Source: Chloroflexi bacterium HGW-Chloroflexi-4
GTDB taxonomy: Bacteria; Chloroflexota; Anaerolineae; Anaerolineales; Anaerolineaceae
DNA: 47,629 bases
Assembly (NCBI GenBank): GCA_002840715.1
Contig: PHBW01000037.1
Location: 1 to 47,629 of the forward strand
Direction: 5' to 3'
The notes under the pieces are model-generated. The model ran no database searches. It saw only the letters and a list, made by a program, of their open reading frames with translations, and was not told where the DNA came from. Positions 32,084 to 40,353 of this stretch are shown piece after piece. Position 1 is the stretch's first letter, and the number at the start of each line of letters is the position of its first letter. The position numbers and the translations under genes are program-made.

Positions 32084-34513
32084 TCAAGTTAATCTGAATT
32101 GAGTCACTATATTGTTTAACTCTTTTGCCAGCTTGGAAAGTTCATTGGCAGATGTTGTCACCTCATCCACCTGAGTTGACATGGTCTCTGTCGAAGCAGA
32201 TACTTCTTCAAAGGAAGCATTGTTTTCTTCAGATATGGCGGCAATGGTTTCTATCGCTTGCATCATGTCTACTGATTCTGTTGCCATTTCTGATGTAGCT
32301 GAAGTGTTTTGTTCCACGACAGATGAGACTGAATCCACCGCGCTGACAAGTTCATTGGCTGATGCTGACATTTGCGTAGCTGCTGCAGATGCCTGTTCAG
32401 CCTGATCATTCACTGCTCCGGCCGCAAGGAGAATTTCTTGAAGTGAATCTCCTGCTTCATTGGCCAGGATGACACCTTGATCTACTTCTTTAGTTCCGCG
32501 TTCCATGGCCGTGATCGCTTCTTTAACAACATTTTGGATGGAGGCAATTAAAGTTCCGATCTCACGTGTTGCGATTGAGGATCGCTCAGCCAAGTTGCGT
32601 ACTTCACTAGCAACTACAGCAAAACCCTTGCCGGTTTCGCCGGCACGTGCCGCTTCAATGGCTGCGTTTAAAGCAAGCAAATTGGTCTGAGAGGCTATGT
32701 CGTCGATTGTTATTACTATTTGACCGATCTGATCAGAATGAGAACCCATTTCATGAACTTTAAGGGTTGAAAGGTCAACGGCTTTCTTGATTGATTGCAT
32801 TTTTGCCAGGGTTTTTTCAACTTTTTCAACACCTTCTTTTGCTGCGGCGCTGGCAGCGCTGGCCTGAGTCGCGACTGTTTGAATGTTTCCAGCGACCTGT
32901 GAGATGGCATGCGAGAGCTGATTAGTGCTATTGGCTGACTGGGTGACTGCAGTAGCTTGATCTACGGCGCCAGTTGACACCCCTTCTATTGATCTTGTGA
33001 GTTTTTCCACTGTATCCGCAGCCCGACTTACGGCGTCACTTTGGTTTGAAGTTCCTTGCGCGACCTCTTGGATCGTAGTCGTGATTAGATTTGTAACCGC
33101 TGATGCCTGTTCGGCTGATTTGGCCAAGTCTTCGGAAGTTTGTTGCACATAATCAGCGCTCTTAGCAACGTTACCAATAGATTGCCTCAATCCTTGAACC
33201 ATTTGCTGTAATGCTAATCCTAGGTGGTCTTTTTCTCCCATTAATTCTACATTTGTGGTTAGGTCGCCATCGGCAATATCCTGCGCAAGAGATGTTTTCT
33301 CGATAAAGTAGACGCAAAGATCTGAAAATGCTTTACCGACCTCTCCTAATTCATCGTTTCTCAGGTCAATCTTGGCAGTTTCTCTACGGTCCATACCCGT
33401 AAACTCGGTGTCTCCCACAGCGAGATGCCTGGCGCCATCTGCAATCAAACGCACCGGTTTGGTGATAATTTTTCCGATGAAAAACCAGATTGCAATTAAC
33501 AATAGCCCTAATAGTCCAACCGAGATACTAGTCGTCATTATTGTCTGGGTTCTGGCGATTCTCGTGATCTCTTTCATCGGATAAAACAACTGTAAAGCCC
33601 AGGGTGTATTTACATTGGAAAGTTCCACTGGTACCAATGCTTCAATTGAATCGCCATCTTTGCTAATTATTAATTCTCTTGAATTGATATGGTCAAGGTC
33701 GCTTTGATAATCGGAATAATACTCACTGATGGAATGTCCGATTTCTTCAGGATGTTGTGAAGAAGCCACAAGGATACCGGTGTTACTGAATATTTTCATT
33801 TGATTGACATTGCTGGTTTGAATATTCGAATCAACTTTAAGTTGTAAAGAATTGAGGGCTAAATCTACACCGACAATTCCGTAAAAAACACCATCAATGA
33901 TTATTGGATATGTTGTGCTGGTCATGAATATTTGTTCATCACCAATTTCTTCGTAATAAGGTTCCATGATACATTCTGCTTTACTATCCATTGAACAAAA
34001 GTAATACTCATTTTGAATTTCTTCTTCAAAGGTAAAGGTGTCATATGAAAGTGACACCTTCCCTTTCTCATCTTTTATCAGATAAGGAGTAAACCGTCCA
34101 TCCTCATCGCTTCCGGGATAGCCAATGAAATCATTGTCTTTATTATCAAACCCGTTTGGAATCCACGAACACCAAATACCAAAAAACTCATCGTTTTCTT
34201 GCAGAATTGGTGTCAACATTTTTATCACTTGATCTCTGGAGAATTGTTCAATGGCCCCGGATTTTTTTATTGCGGCTAGGCTTTGTGACAATGTGCGTGT
34301 CACACTCATTGATTTTTCAAACCAGTTTTCAATGTGTGTGGCTTCAAAGTGAGATTGAGCAAGAGCAATATCTTCAGCATTTCTTGCCTCAGATCGAAAA
34401 GAACTGATCGTAAATATAGAAATGATTATTCCAACAATAAATATGAGACTGATCCCAACAATAATTACCAACTTGCCTTGAAGGGTATTAACATGGAAGA
34501 TATTATTTTTCAT
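32084..34513 (-). CDS. Methyl-accepting chemotaxis protein with extracellular sensor
   Basis: A transmembrane chemoreceptor that signals through CheA/CheW. The 809 residues have an N-terminal membrane helix (about 13-35), an extracellular sensor of dCache type (about 40-320, YPIIIDGVFYGIVGVDLALNSL), a second membrane helix (about 330-352), a HAMP domain (KPVRLIADGARHLAVGD) and a long cytoplasmic coiled-coil with the highly conserved tip DIASQTNLLALNAAIEAARA followed by GKGFAVVASEVRNLAERS. No other chemotaxis gene is in the window. AAGGAA precedes the ATG. The C-terminal end lacks the CheR-tethering pentapeptide. Ligand is unknown. Confidence 0.95.
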   Translation of the reverse strand: MKNNIFHVNTLQGKLVIIVGISLIFIVGIIISIFTISSFRSEARNAEDIALAQSHFEATHIENWFEKSMSVTRTLSQSLAAIKKSGAIEQFSRDQVIKMLTPILQENDEFFGIWCSWIPNGFDNKDNDFIGYPGSDEDGRFTPYLIKDEKGKVSLSYDTFTFEEEIQNEYYFCSMDSKAECIMEPYYEEIGDEQIFMTSTTYPIIIDGVFYGIVGVDLALNSLQLKVDSNIQTSNVNQMKIFSNTGILVASSQHPEEIGHSISEYYSDYQSDLDHINSRELIISKDGDSIEALVPVELSNVNTPWALQLFYPMKEITRIARTQTIMTTSISVGLLGLLLIAIWFFIGKIITKPVRLIADGARHLAVGDTEFTGMDRRETAKIDLRNDELGEVGKAFSDLCVYFIEKTSLAQDIADGDLTTNVELMGEKDHLGLALQQMVQGLRQSIGNVAKSADYVQQTSEDLAKSAEQASAVTNLITTTIQEVAQGTSNQSDAVSRAADTVEKLTRSIEGVSTGAVDQATAVTQSANSTNQLSHAISQVAGNIQTVATQASAASAAAKEGVEKVEKTLAKMQSIKKAVDLSTLKVHEMGSHSDQIGQIVITIDDIASQTNLLALNAAIEAARAGETGKGFAVVASEVRNLAERSSIATREIGTLIASIQNVVKEAITAMERGTKEVDQGVILANEAGDSLQEILLAAGAVNDQAEQASAAATQMSASANELVSAVDSVSSVVEQNTSATSEMATESVDMMQAIETIAAISEENNASFEEVSASTETMSTQVDEVTTSANELSKLAKELNNIVTQFRLT

Positions 34514-34598
34514 GGTTTTTCCTTATATGTCGCCCACCAATAAAGGATTTTTGCGAAACTCTCGCTTTATAACTTGTCTATTCATTATGCATAAAATC

Positions 34599-34623
34599 AG
34601 CCCAACCTCAATGAGGATGGGCT
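34599..34623 (-). terminator. Terminator after the DUF456 gene
   Basis: An 11-nt arm hairpin with one A/A mismatch (34599-34609 with 34613-34623). The minus-strand side continues GATTTTATG. It lies between the DUF456 gene and the chemoreceptor gene. Confidence 0.65.
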
Positions 34624-34666
34624 AAAAAAAAGATTAATAATTTGTGAAAGACGATGAACTATATTT

Positions 34667-35170
34667 TTACCTGATCCAAAGTGCCCAGGCGCCCCAAATT
34701 CCGATCATCACCAGACCAATAAAAACACGAACTACGATCGAAAGTCCGCAGCCTTTCAAGATGCCACCGGTGGATTTCAAACCTTCTTTGAAATCTTTTT
34801 TTCTGATCCACTCAAATACCAATATGGCCACAGCAGCGAAAAGCAGACCGCCAAATGGAGGCAGCATAAAGGTGCCCACAACGCCGGCAGTCAATGCCAC
34901 CAAAATGGAGGGCCATCCTGCGCCTGTCTTGCGCGCCTCCTTGCCCATCATCAGGTTATCAACCAGATTGCCGCCGATCATCAACAATGTGATGATGCCA
35001 AACAGGATTCCTGACCACACGTTGAATCCATACACGATGCCGTAGGCCAGAACAGCCAGCCAGATGATGGTCAGCCCGGGGATGATGTAAAACATCAATC
35101 CGATCAGGCCAACCGCCATGACAGCGATCAATACAGGAATGAACCAGGTTGAATTTGCTATAGTATCCAT
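34667..35170 (-). CDS. DUF456 small membrane protein
   Basis: A 167-residue protein with about five hydrophobic segments and Gly-rich turns. The pattern VGLIGLMFYIIPGLTIIWL (first half), GGNLVDNLMMGKEARKTG and GVVGTFMLPPFGGLLFAAV fits DUF456; the family has no known function. The start at 35170 has no Shine-Dalgarno, and only a poor TAAAAC is found at -12 to -7 relative to ATG, so a leaderless start is possible but weak. It lies between serS and the chemoreceptor, both separated from it by terminators, so it is a single-gene unit. Confidence 0.8.
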   Translation of the reverse strand: MDTIANSTWFIPVLIAVMAVGLIGLMFYIIPGLTIIWLAVLAYGIVYGFNVWSGILFGIITLLMIGGNLVDNLMMGKEARKTGAGWPSILVALTAGVVGTFMLPPFGGLLFAAVAILVFEWIRKKDFKEGLKSTGGILKGCGLSIVVRVFIGLVMIGIWGAWALWIR

Positions 35171-35205
35171 TATTTAGTTTTACCGTATAAACATAAGAAT
35201 AAAAT

Positions 35206-35233
35206 AAATACCCTCGAAAAAACGAGGGTATTT
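35206..35233 (-). terminator. Rho-independent terminator after serS
   Basis: An 11-bp stem (35206-35216 with 35223-35233) with a six-base loop; the minus-strand continuation is T-rich (TTTATTTTATTC). It lies 22 nt past the serS stop. Confidence 0.85.
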
Positions 35234-35254
35234 GAAAAAAAAGTATAAATTAGG

Positions 35255-36523
35255 TTACTTGATTTCTGTTGCGCCGCCCATCCATGGCAGCAGCACTTCA
35301 GGGATCTTGATCGAGCCGTCAGGCTGTTGGTAGTTCTCAAGGATGGCAATCATGGTGCGAGGCATGCCCAGGCCAGAACCGTTGAGCGTATGCACAAGGC
35401 GGTTTTTGCTGCCATCTGCGGGTTTAAATTTGATGTTTGCGCGGCGGGCTTGGAAATCTCCCACATTCGACACAGAGGAGACTTCAAGCCACTCGTCACA
35501 GCCGGCAGCCCAGACTTCCACATCGTAGGTGATCATTGAGTTGAACCCAATATCACCAGTGCACAGCCGTTTGATGCGGTAAGGCAAGCCTAGACCCATG
35601 CAGGTAGCTTCGGCGTCTGCCAGCATTTTTTCCAACTCTTGGGCAGATTCCTCTGGTCGGCAGTAAGTATACATTTCAACCTTGTCAAACTGGTGACCAC
35701 GCTTGATGCCTCGCACATCCCGGCCGGCACTCATTTTTTCGCGTCTGAAGCAGGGTGTATAGGCAGTGAATCTTTGCGGCAGAGTGGCTTCTTCAAGCAC
35801 CTCGTCGCGATACATGCCGGTGAGCGGCACTTCTGCGGTCGGCACCATCCAGAAATCTTCTTCGATGTCGTGATAAAGATTATCGGCAAATTTGGGCAGT
35901 TGACCTGAGGCATAAAGCGTCTCGGCTTTGACCATGAAGGGGGTGTAGCGTTCATCATAACCCTGGCGGGTATGCAGGTCGAGCATATAGGCAATGACAG
36001 CACGCTGCAGGCGGGCTCCCAAACCATTCAGAATGTAAAACCTTGAACCGGTCAGCTTGGTGCCGCGGTCAAAGTCGATGATGCCTAATTTTGTGCCGAG
36101 CTCCCAATGGGGTTGGGGTTGAAAATCAAACTTGGGCAGCGTGCCGATGGTGCGCAGCACCACGTTCTCGCTGTCGTCCTTGCCGTAGGGTGTGGCCGGG
36201 TCCGGAATGTTGGGGATGGAGGCCAGCAGGTATTTTAGTTTTTCATCCACTTCGCGGACGGTTTCATCCAGGCTGGCGATCTGATTGCCAACCTCACGCA
36301 TGGCGTCAATCTTCTTCTGGCGCTCCGATGGATCTTTGGTGGTGCTGATCTCTTTGGAGACCACATTACGCTCAGCTTTGAGCTTTTCCACCTGGGTTAA
36401 CAGGTTGCGGCGGTCAATGTCCAGTGACAAAACGGCATCTACCGGGCTGGCATCCATCTGACGGTCGGCTAGGCTTTTCTTGATGACTTCAGGGTTCTCT
36501 CGAATGAAATTCAGATCCAACAT
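35255..36523 (-). CDS. serS: Seryl-tRNA synthetase
   Basis: Class II synthetase charging tRNA-Ser. The 422 residues have an N-terminal long antiparallel coiled-coil arm that grips the tRNA long variable arm (about 30-105), and a catalytic domain with class II motifs: [19 protein letters not shown] (motif 2) and [20 protein letters not shown] (motif 3). Length and motifs are typical. GGAGAGG is 6 nt before the ATG. Upstream is a full T-box leader with its own promoter, so expression rises when tRNA-Ser is uncharged. Confidence 0.98.
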   Translation of the reverse strand: MLDLNFIRENPEVIKKSLADRQMDASPVDAVLSLDIDRRNLLTQVEKLKAERNVVSKEISTTKDPSERQKKIDAMREVGNQIASLDETVREVDEKLKYLLASIPNIPDPATPYGKDDSENVVLRTIGTLPKFDFQPQPHWELGTKLGIIDFDRGTKLTGSRFYILNGLGARLQRAVIAYMLDLHTRQGYDERYTPFMVKAETLYASGQLPKFADNLYHDIEEDFWMVPTAEVPLTGMYRDEVLEEATLPQRFTAYTPCFRREKMSAGRDVRGIKRGHQFDKVEMYTYCRPEESAQELEKMLADAEATCMGLGLPYRIKRLCTGDIGFNSMITYDVEVWAAGCDEWLEVSSVSNVGDFQARRANIKFKPADGSKNRLVHTLNGSGLGMPRTMIAILENYQQPDGSIKIPEVLLPWMGGATEIK

Positions 36524-36540
36524 GCTGCACCTCTCCAGTT

Positions 36541-36578
36541 AAAAGAATACGCCCCGTTCCTGTGCAGGACGAGGGGCG
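36541..36578 (-). terminator. T-box terminator hairpin of serS
   Basis: CGCCCC (36550-36555) pairs with GGGGCG (36573-36578); the inner part is CCTG/CAGG. On the minus strand the stem is followed by TATTCTTTT. The 3' half of the T-box can alternatively join the antiterminator. Confidence 0.8.
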
Positions 36579-36793
36579 CTCGTGGTGCCACCTGCTTTTA
36601 CCCTCAATCACGAGAGCCTTATTGGTGCGATAACGGCGCTTCCGGCCTTCTTACGATCATTAACGATCCCTGCGAAGGCGACCCACCCGGTAAGGGTGAT
36701 CGAGGCGGAAAAGGTCTTTGGGCTTTACCGGCTCGCACCTTGCGCCGGCTCTCTGAAAAAGCGATTTGACCGTCTTCCTCGAGTAGGTCTGTT
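36541..36793 (-). promoter_or_regulatory. T-box riboswitch controlling serS, specifier UCC
   Basis: Features seen on the minus strand: Stem I with base pairing CGAGG (36777-36781) to CCTCG (36701-36705) and GGTC to GACC (36713-36716). Between GACC and CCTCG is a loop containing TCC (36707-36709 on the complementary strand), the serine UCC specifier, followed by G. Near the 3' end is the T-box GGTGGCACC (36584-36592), where TGGC pairs with the GCCA end of uncharged tRNA-Ser (discriminator G). A terminator follows. Binding of uncharged tRNA-Ser would stabilise the antiterminator and turn serS on. Confidence 0.9.
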
Positions 36794-36799
36794 GGATAG

Positions 36800-36827
36800 A
36801 TTATACCCAACCGGAAAGGTGTGTCAA
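36800..36827 (-). promoter_or_regulatory. Consensus sigma-70 promoter of the serS T-box
   Basis: On the minus strand: TTGACA (36822-36827), a 16-nt spacer, TATAAT (36800-36805), both perfect consensus. Predicted start about 36793, directly at the T-box 5' end. Confidence 0.85.
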
Positions 36828-36883
36828 GCTATAACATTATGAATTATTTTGATCATGACTCGTACGTTCATTATTACAAAATA

Positions 36884-36911
36884 CTCCTCATCATGCACAG
36901 ATGGTGAGGAG
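36884..36911 (-). terminator. Terminator after the UbiA-type gene
   Basis: An 11-bp stem with one G-U (36884-36894 with 36901-36911, loop GCACAG). The minus strand continues TATTTTGTAAT. Confidence 0.75.
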
Positions 36912-36946
36912 CATTATTGAGAAAAAAACATCTTATTTTACAGTTT

Positions 36947-38005
36947 TTAGTGAATCACCTTCCACAACACGGTCTGTATGATCATTGCCAATACGAACAT
37001 GCCGCCATAGACACGAGTATGAATAAACGCCGCAGCCACATACCAAAGCGGCCAAAATTCTTTGGCTTCCGCCGGCATTTCACTTGGGCGCGGATGTGTG
37101 AAGACATGCACTATAGTCTGGCGTTCCTGCTTTTTGAGCAGCAGAGGTGTGACCAGCACCAGCAGCATGATCCATGAGTAATATTTCGGCATCAAGAAAA
37201 TGGCTGCCACCGGTAGTATATACTGGAACGCCATCATTACAATCACTAGATTTCTACTGAGTGTTTCACCCAACAGTACGGGCAAAGTGTAGATTTTCTT
37301 TTCTTTATCCTCTTTGCGTTTGTCGATATGCTTGCCAAAGATCACAGTAACGGTGGCCAGTGCATAAGGCAGGCTGGCCAGCACGACGCCCCACGACCAA
37401 ACACCCGAGATGGCATAGAATCCGCCGCCGATCATTAGCGGACCCCAAACGAGCAGGACGGTCAGTTCACCTAAAGCAATATATTTTAATGGCCACGTAT
37501 AGAAGAGCACAAAAAGCGCCCCCGCAGCCATCAACCCCAACGTAACCAGCGGATTCCCCGGCTGCGGACTAAACTTTTGGGTCAGCACCAGTGCAAGCCC
37601 TGCCACAGCGGCGATGCCGCCTGTGACGGCAATGTAACCGTAAAGTTGTTTGATGGTCAGCAATCCGCTTTCGAGCGGCTGCGGACCGTATTGGGTGCGG
37701 TAGTAATTATCTTTATCCACGCCTTTGCGATAATCTGTCAGATCGTTAATCAGGTTATTGGTTGCATGTGCAAAAACTAATCCGATGATCACTAATACAA
37801 AACGACACCACGAGAAAAGTTGACCATTTGGGTAACCGCCAATGGCGGCCAGCAGACCGGCTACAATCGCCGAAGTCATGGTCATCACCAGCACAGCGGC
37901 GCGCGTGGCGATCAGCCAGCGTGAAACGATGTCGAGTTCGTCCCATTCATTTTTTGTGATACGGGGGATAACCCGCAAGGCTTTGATCCACATTTTGAAA
38001 TTCAT
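36947..38005 (-). CDS. UbiA-family prenyltransferase (MenA-like)
   Basis: An integral membrane enzyme joining a polyprenyl chain to an aromatic acceptor, as in menaquinone synthesis. The 352 residues have about eight or nine membrane helices. The prenyl-diphosphate/Mg2+ motif is NDLTDYRKGVDK (near residue 85), and a second charged loop is KHIDKRKEDKEKK (near 225). Sequence order is closest to MenA-like members. I chose ATG 38005 with GAGGTGA upstream rather than GTG 38014. No other quinone gene is nearby. A perfect palindrome (38068-38079) lies upstream. Confidence 0.88.
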   Translation of the reverse strand: MNFKMWIKALRVIPRITKNEWDELDIVSRWLIATRAAVLVMTMTSAIVAGLLAAIGGYPNGQLFSWCRFVLVIIGLVFAHATNNLINDLTDYRKGVDKDNYYRTQYGPQPLESGLLTIKQLYGYIAVTGGIAAVAGLALVLTQKFSPQPGNPLVTLGLMAAGALFVLFYTWPLKYIALGELTVLLVWGPLMIGGGFYAISGVWSWGVVLASLPYALATVTVIFGKHIDKRKEDKEKKIYTLPVLLGETLSRNLVIVMMAFQYILPVAAIFLMPKYYSWIMLLVLVTPLLLKKQERQTIVHVFTHPRPSEMPAEAKEFWPLWYVAAAFIHTRVYGGMFVLAMIIQTVLWKVIH

Positions 38006-38067
38006 TAATTTCACCTCTTAATCTTTTAAATAATATCCAAATACTCCGATATATTAACACAAGTTTA

Positions 38068-38079
38068 TGACAATTGTCA
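38068..38079. promoter_or_regulatory. 12-bp palindrome upstream of the UbiA gene
   Basis: TGACAATTGTCA is a perfect palindrome, 63 bp before the UbiA start codon. A candidate operator with no known binder in the window. Confidence 0.3.
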
Positions 38080-38113
38080 CGGTTAAATTTATATTTCGTA
38101 AATTGGAGTTGAT

Positions 38114-38875
38114 TTATTGTCGACGTGTGGGTGAAGGCAGAATGATGTGCCCTTCATTCGCTTCACCAAGTCGGGCTACTCCGACGGGCTTGGTATATGC
38201 ACTCCATGCGGTATAAGCCGCGATCAGTGCATTAAGTTCAACAGGAGAAATGAGAATTCCTTCGGGCATTTGTCCGGTCAGCATTTTGTGGCGTGTGACC
38301 TCTTCAAAGAAGATCATTGGGTCGCGCACGTTGAGGTGTTCTTCTTGCAAGAGCAACTGCCGCTGAATGCGCCCCTCAAGTAACTTCACCGGGTTCAGTT
38401 TGGCGCCCAATAGTTGGGCGAAGGCAGCATCCGGATGGGTTTCCATTAATTGACGTTCGGCGCCGGGTGCAGGCCAGCGTTGAAAACCCTGGGCAGCCAG
38501 GTTGCTTGTAAAACGCAGCGCGCGTTTAAGAGCAGGAGAACAAGATTCATAAGTGTTCGGCATGCGTGTAGTGGAAAAACCGCGCATGAGCAGTTCATAC
38601 TCACATTGCCGCATGCTGGTATATTTTTTGGAGAGAGGGGGAACACGTAATAAAGAGCGTTTGGACTCATCGGCCATTACGCCTTCATTCAAATTGATCG
38701 GAGAAGTAATTGCGGCAATGGCAATCGGGCAGGCGTCGAGTTTTGCCAGCCATTCGTCTTGTGTCACTTCGCCGCGAAATTGGATGCGTCGATTTTCATC
38801 CAATATGGCACAGGTAAAACTGCCGCGTGTGCCGCCCAGGTCAATTCCAATAAAGCGTGTTTGGCTGAGATCCAT
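38114..38875 (-). CDS. DUF429 family protein (RNase H-like fold, predicted nuclease)
   Basis: A 253-residue protein of the DUF429 family. The N-terminus has the ribonuclease-H-like strand FIGIDLGGTRGSFTCAILD, followed by IAAITSPI, a central CEYELLMRGF and ETHPDAAFAQLLG, both typical of the family. Active-site acids plausibly include Asp in GIDLGG and Glu in ETHP. Biochemistry is not established. I use ATG 38875; the in-frame GTG at 38881 is also possible. The promoter at 38884-38912 puts the RNA start within 1-2 nt of this ATG, and there is no Shine-Dalgarno. It is divergent from the sigma operon. Confidence 0.82.
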   Translation of the reverse strand: MDLSQTRFIGIDLGGTRGSFTCAILDENRRIQFRGEVTQDEWLAKLDACPIAIAAITSPINLNEGVMADESKRSLLRVPPLSKKYTSMRQCEYELLMRGFSTTRMPNTYESCSPALKRALRFTSNLAAQGFQRWPAPGAERQLMETHPDAAFAQLLGAKLNPVKLLEGRIQRQLLLQEEHLNVRDPMIFFEEVTRHKMLTGQMPEGILISPVELNALIAAYTAWSAYTKPVGVARLGEANEGHIILPSPTRRQ

Positions 38876-38883
38876 AAGCACTG

Positions 38884-38912
38884 AGTTTACCGGAAAAGGT
38901 TGTTTTTCGCAA
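38884..38912 (-). promoter_or_regulatory. Promoter giving a near-leaderless start for the DUF429 gene
   Basis: On the minus strand: TTGCGA (38907-38912), a 17-nt spacer, TAAACT (38884-38889). Predicted RNA start at 38876-38877, next to the ATG at 38875. Confidence 0.5.
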
Positions 38913-38925
38913 TCGAAACTGATGG

Positions 38926-38955
38926 TTGATATGTTCTATCATTCTGGATTACAAT
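38926..38955 (+). promoter_or_regulatory. Promoter giving a leaderless start for the sigma factor operon
   Basis: TTGATA (38926-38931), an 18-nt spacer, TACAAT (38950-38955). Predicted start 38962-38963, on the A of the ATG. The -35 of the divergent gene is only 13 bp away. Confidence 0.6.
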
Positions 38956-38962
38956 TAAGCAC

Positions 38963-39574
38963 ATGGATGAAACGGTATTAATTCAATCTGCAATGAAAGG
39001 CGAACTGGATGCATTCAACCGCCTGATCCTTGCTTATCAGGATCTGGCGTTTAATGTTGCCTATCGTATGCTGAATGATGAAGACCAGGCCGCAGATGCC
39101 GTGCAAAACGCCTTTATTTCTGCCTGGCGAAACCTTTCAACTTATCGTGGAGGTTCATTTAAAGCCTGGGTGATGCGCATGGTCACCAACGGCTGTTATG
39201 ATGAACTGCGCCGCCAAAAACGCCGTCCGACAACTCCGCTTGAGCCGCTTGGCAATGAAGACCAGGAAGAAATGGATTCCCCTCAGTGGATGGCCTCAGA
39301 CGACCCTCAACCAGAAACCACCCTCGAGCAAGCCGAATTGGAGCATGCTCTTGCGCACTGCCTTGACAACCTGCCCGTGGATTTTCGTGCGGTGGTTGTC
39401 CTCATTGATGTACAGGGGATGGATTATGAAGAAGTGGCACAGTCGACGCGCGCCCCTCTAGGTACTGTGAAAAGCCGGCTGGCGCGAGCACGTTTAAAAA
39501 TGCGAGACTGCCTGCAAGGTTTTCAGGAACTATTACCCGCCCAATATCGTCTTGAGGGTGAGGTGCGCGAATGA
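38963..39574 (+). CDS. ECF-type RNA polymerase sigma factor
   Basis: A 203-residue extracytoplasmic-function sigma factor. Region 2 (residues ~10-80) contains YRMLNDEDQAADAVQNAFISAW and FKAWVMRMVTNGCYDELRRQKR; region 4 (about 130-190) has LPVDFRAVVVLIDVQGMDYEEVA then LGTVKSRLARARLKM, the helix-turn-helix for -35 recognition. The linker is acidic and Pro-rich. It overlaps the anti-sigma gene by 4 nt (ATGA), the usual layout for a sigma/anti-sigma pair. No Shine-Dalgarno, and the promoter implies a leaderless mRNA. The promoter looks sigma-70-like rather than ECF-like, so autoregulation is not evident. Confidence 0.95.
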   Translation: MDETVLIQSAMKGELDAFNRLILAYQDLAFNVAYRMLNDEDQAADAVQNAFISAWRNLSTYRGGSFKAWVMRMVTNGCYDELRRQKRRPTTPLEPLGNEDQEEMDSPQWMASDDPQPETTLEQAELEHALAHCLDNLPVDFRAVVVLIDVQGMDYEEVAQSTRAPLGTVKSRLARARLKMRDCLQGFQELLPAQYRLEGEVRE

Positions 39575-40353
39575 GTGTGATTCTTACCCAAAAGGACTGG
39601 TTGTTAATCTCCGCGTATCTCGACGGAAGATTAACGGATGCTGAACTGACCGCCTTCAAATCGCGCCTTGCATCAGACACTGACCTTAAAATATCATTTC
39701 AAGAAATTTCATACACCCGCAGCCTGTTAAAGGCACTGCCGCAAAAACGCGCGCCGCGCAACTTCACCCTGTCTGCAGAATATTCAAAAAAAAGCGCCCT
39801 TAAGTGGGGATTGAACCGTTTGTTCGGTTTTGCCTCAGCAGCCTCAGCCGTGGCACTTGCGGTGATCTTTGCCTGGACGAATCTATTCACATTTGCCGCA
39901 AAAACTGCAGCCCCTGCACCTATGATGGCCGCCGTGCCCGAAATGGCCATGGATAATGCTGCAAGCGCTGAAGATGCTGCAGTCAGTACACCCATGATTA
40001 TCTTCTGGGGGCGACCTGGTATAGGTGGTGGCGGAGGTGGCGATACTTCTTCCATGGCGACCGGTATGGGCGGATATGGCGGTGGTCCTGCAGAGATTGT
40101 GGAACAACCTGTTTCGCTGCCTGCCGCAACACAGATTCCTGAAGCTTCTGCCAAGGTGGCAGCCACGCAAGATCCATCGACCCTGATTTTAGGCCTTCCC
40201 TCAGCAGATACTGAAGTGGAAACACTGCAATATGATTCCAGCGAGGTGAATTCTTTTTCATCCCGTATACAGCCCTCCACCCTTTGGATGGTCGGTCTGG
40301 GTGCTGTGACACTTCTTTTCGCGATATTGGCGATCTTCCTGCGCAAGCGATGA
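39571..40353 (+). CDS. Putative anti-sigma factor, two membrane segments, zinc-less
   Basis: A 260-residue protein in the anti-sigma position. The N-terminal ~60 residues (LISAYLDGRLTDAELTAFKSRLASD) resemble the sigma-binding domain of anti-sigma factors, but the HxxxCxxC zinc motif is absent. Membrane segments lie at about 85-107 and 237-256. The extracytoplasmic part between them contains an Ala/Pro/Met section and a run of six Gly around 152-157. A second C-terminal membrane helix is unusual, since most such proteins have one. It is translationally coupled to both neighbours. Role as anti-sigma is inferred from position and N-domain. Confidence 0.75.
   Translation: MSVILTQKDWLLISAYLDGRLTDAELTAFKSRLASDTDLKISFQEISYTRSLLKALPQKRAPRNFTLSAEYSKKSALKWGLNRLFGFASAASAVALAVIFAWTNLFTFAAKTAAPAPMMAAVPEMAMDNAASAEDAAVSTPMIIFWGRPGIGGGGGGDTSSMATGMGGYGGGPAEIVEQPVSLPAATQIPEASAKVAATQDPSTLILGLPSADTEVETLQYDSSEVNSFSSRIQPSTLWMVGLGAVTLLFAILAIFLRKR

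Noticed and set aside
36582..36842. Open frames on both strands across the serS leader
   Set aside because: The region is the T-box leader and its promoter; RNA structure explains it.
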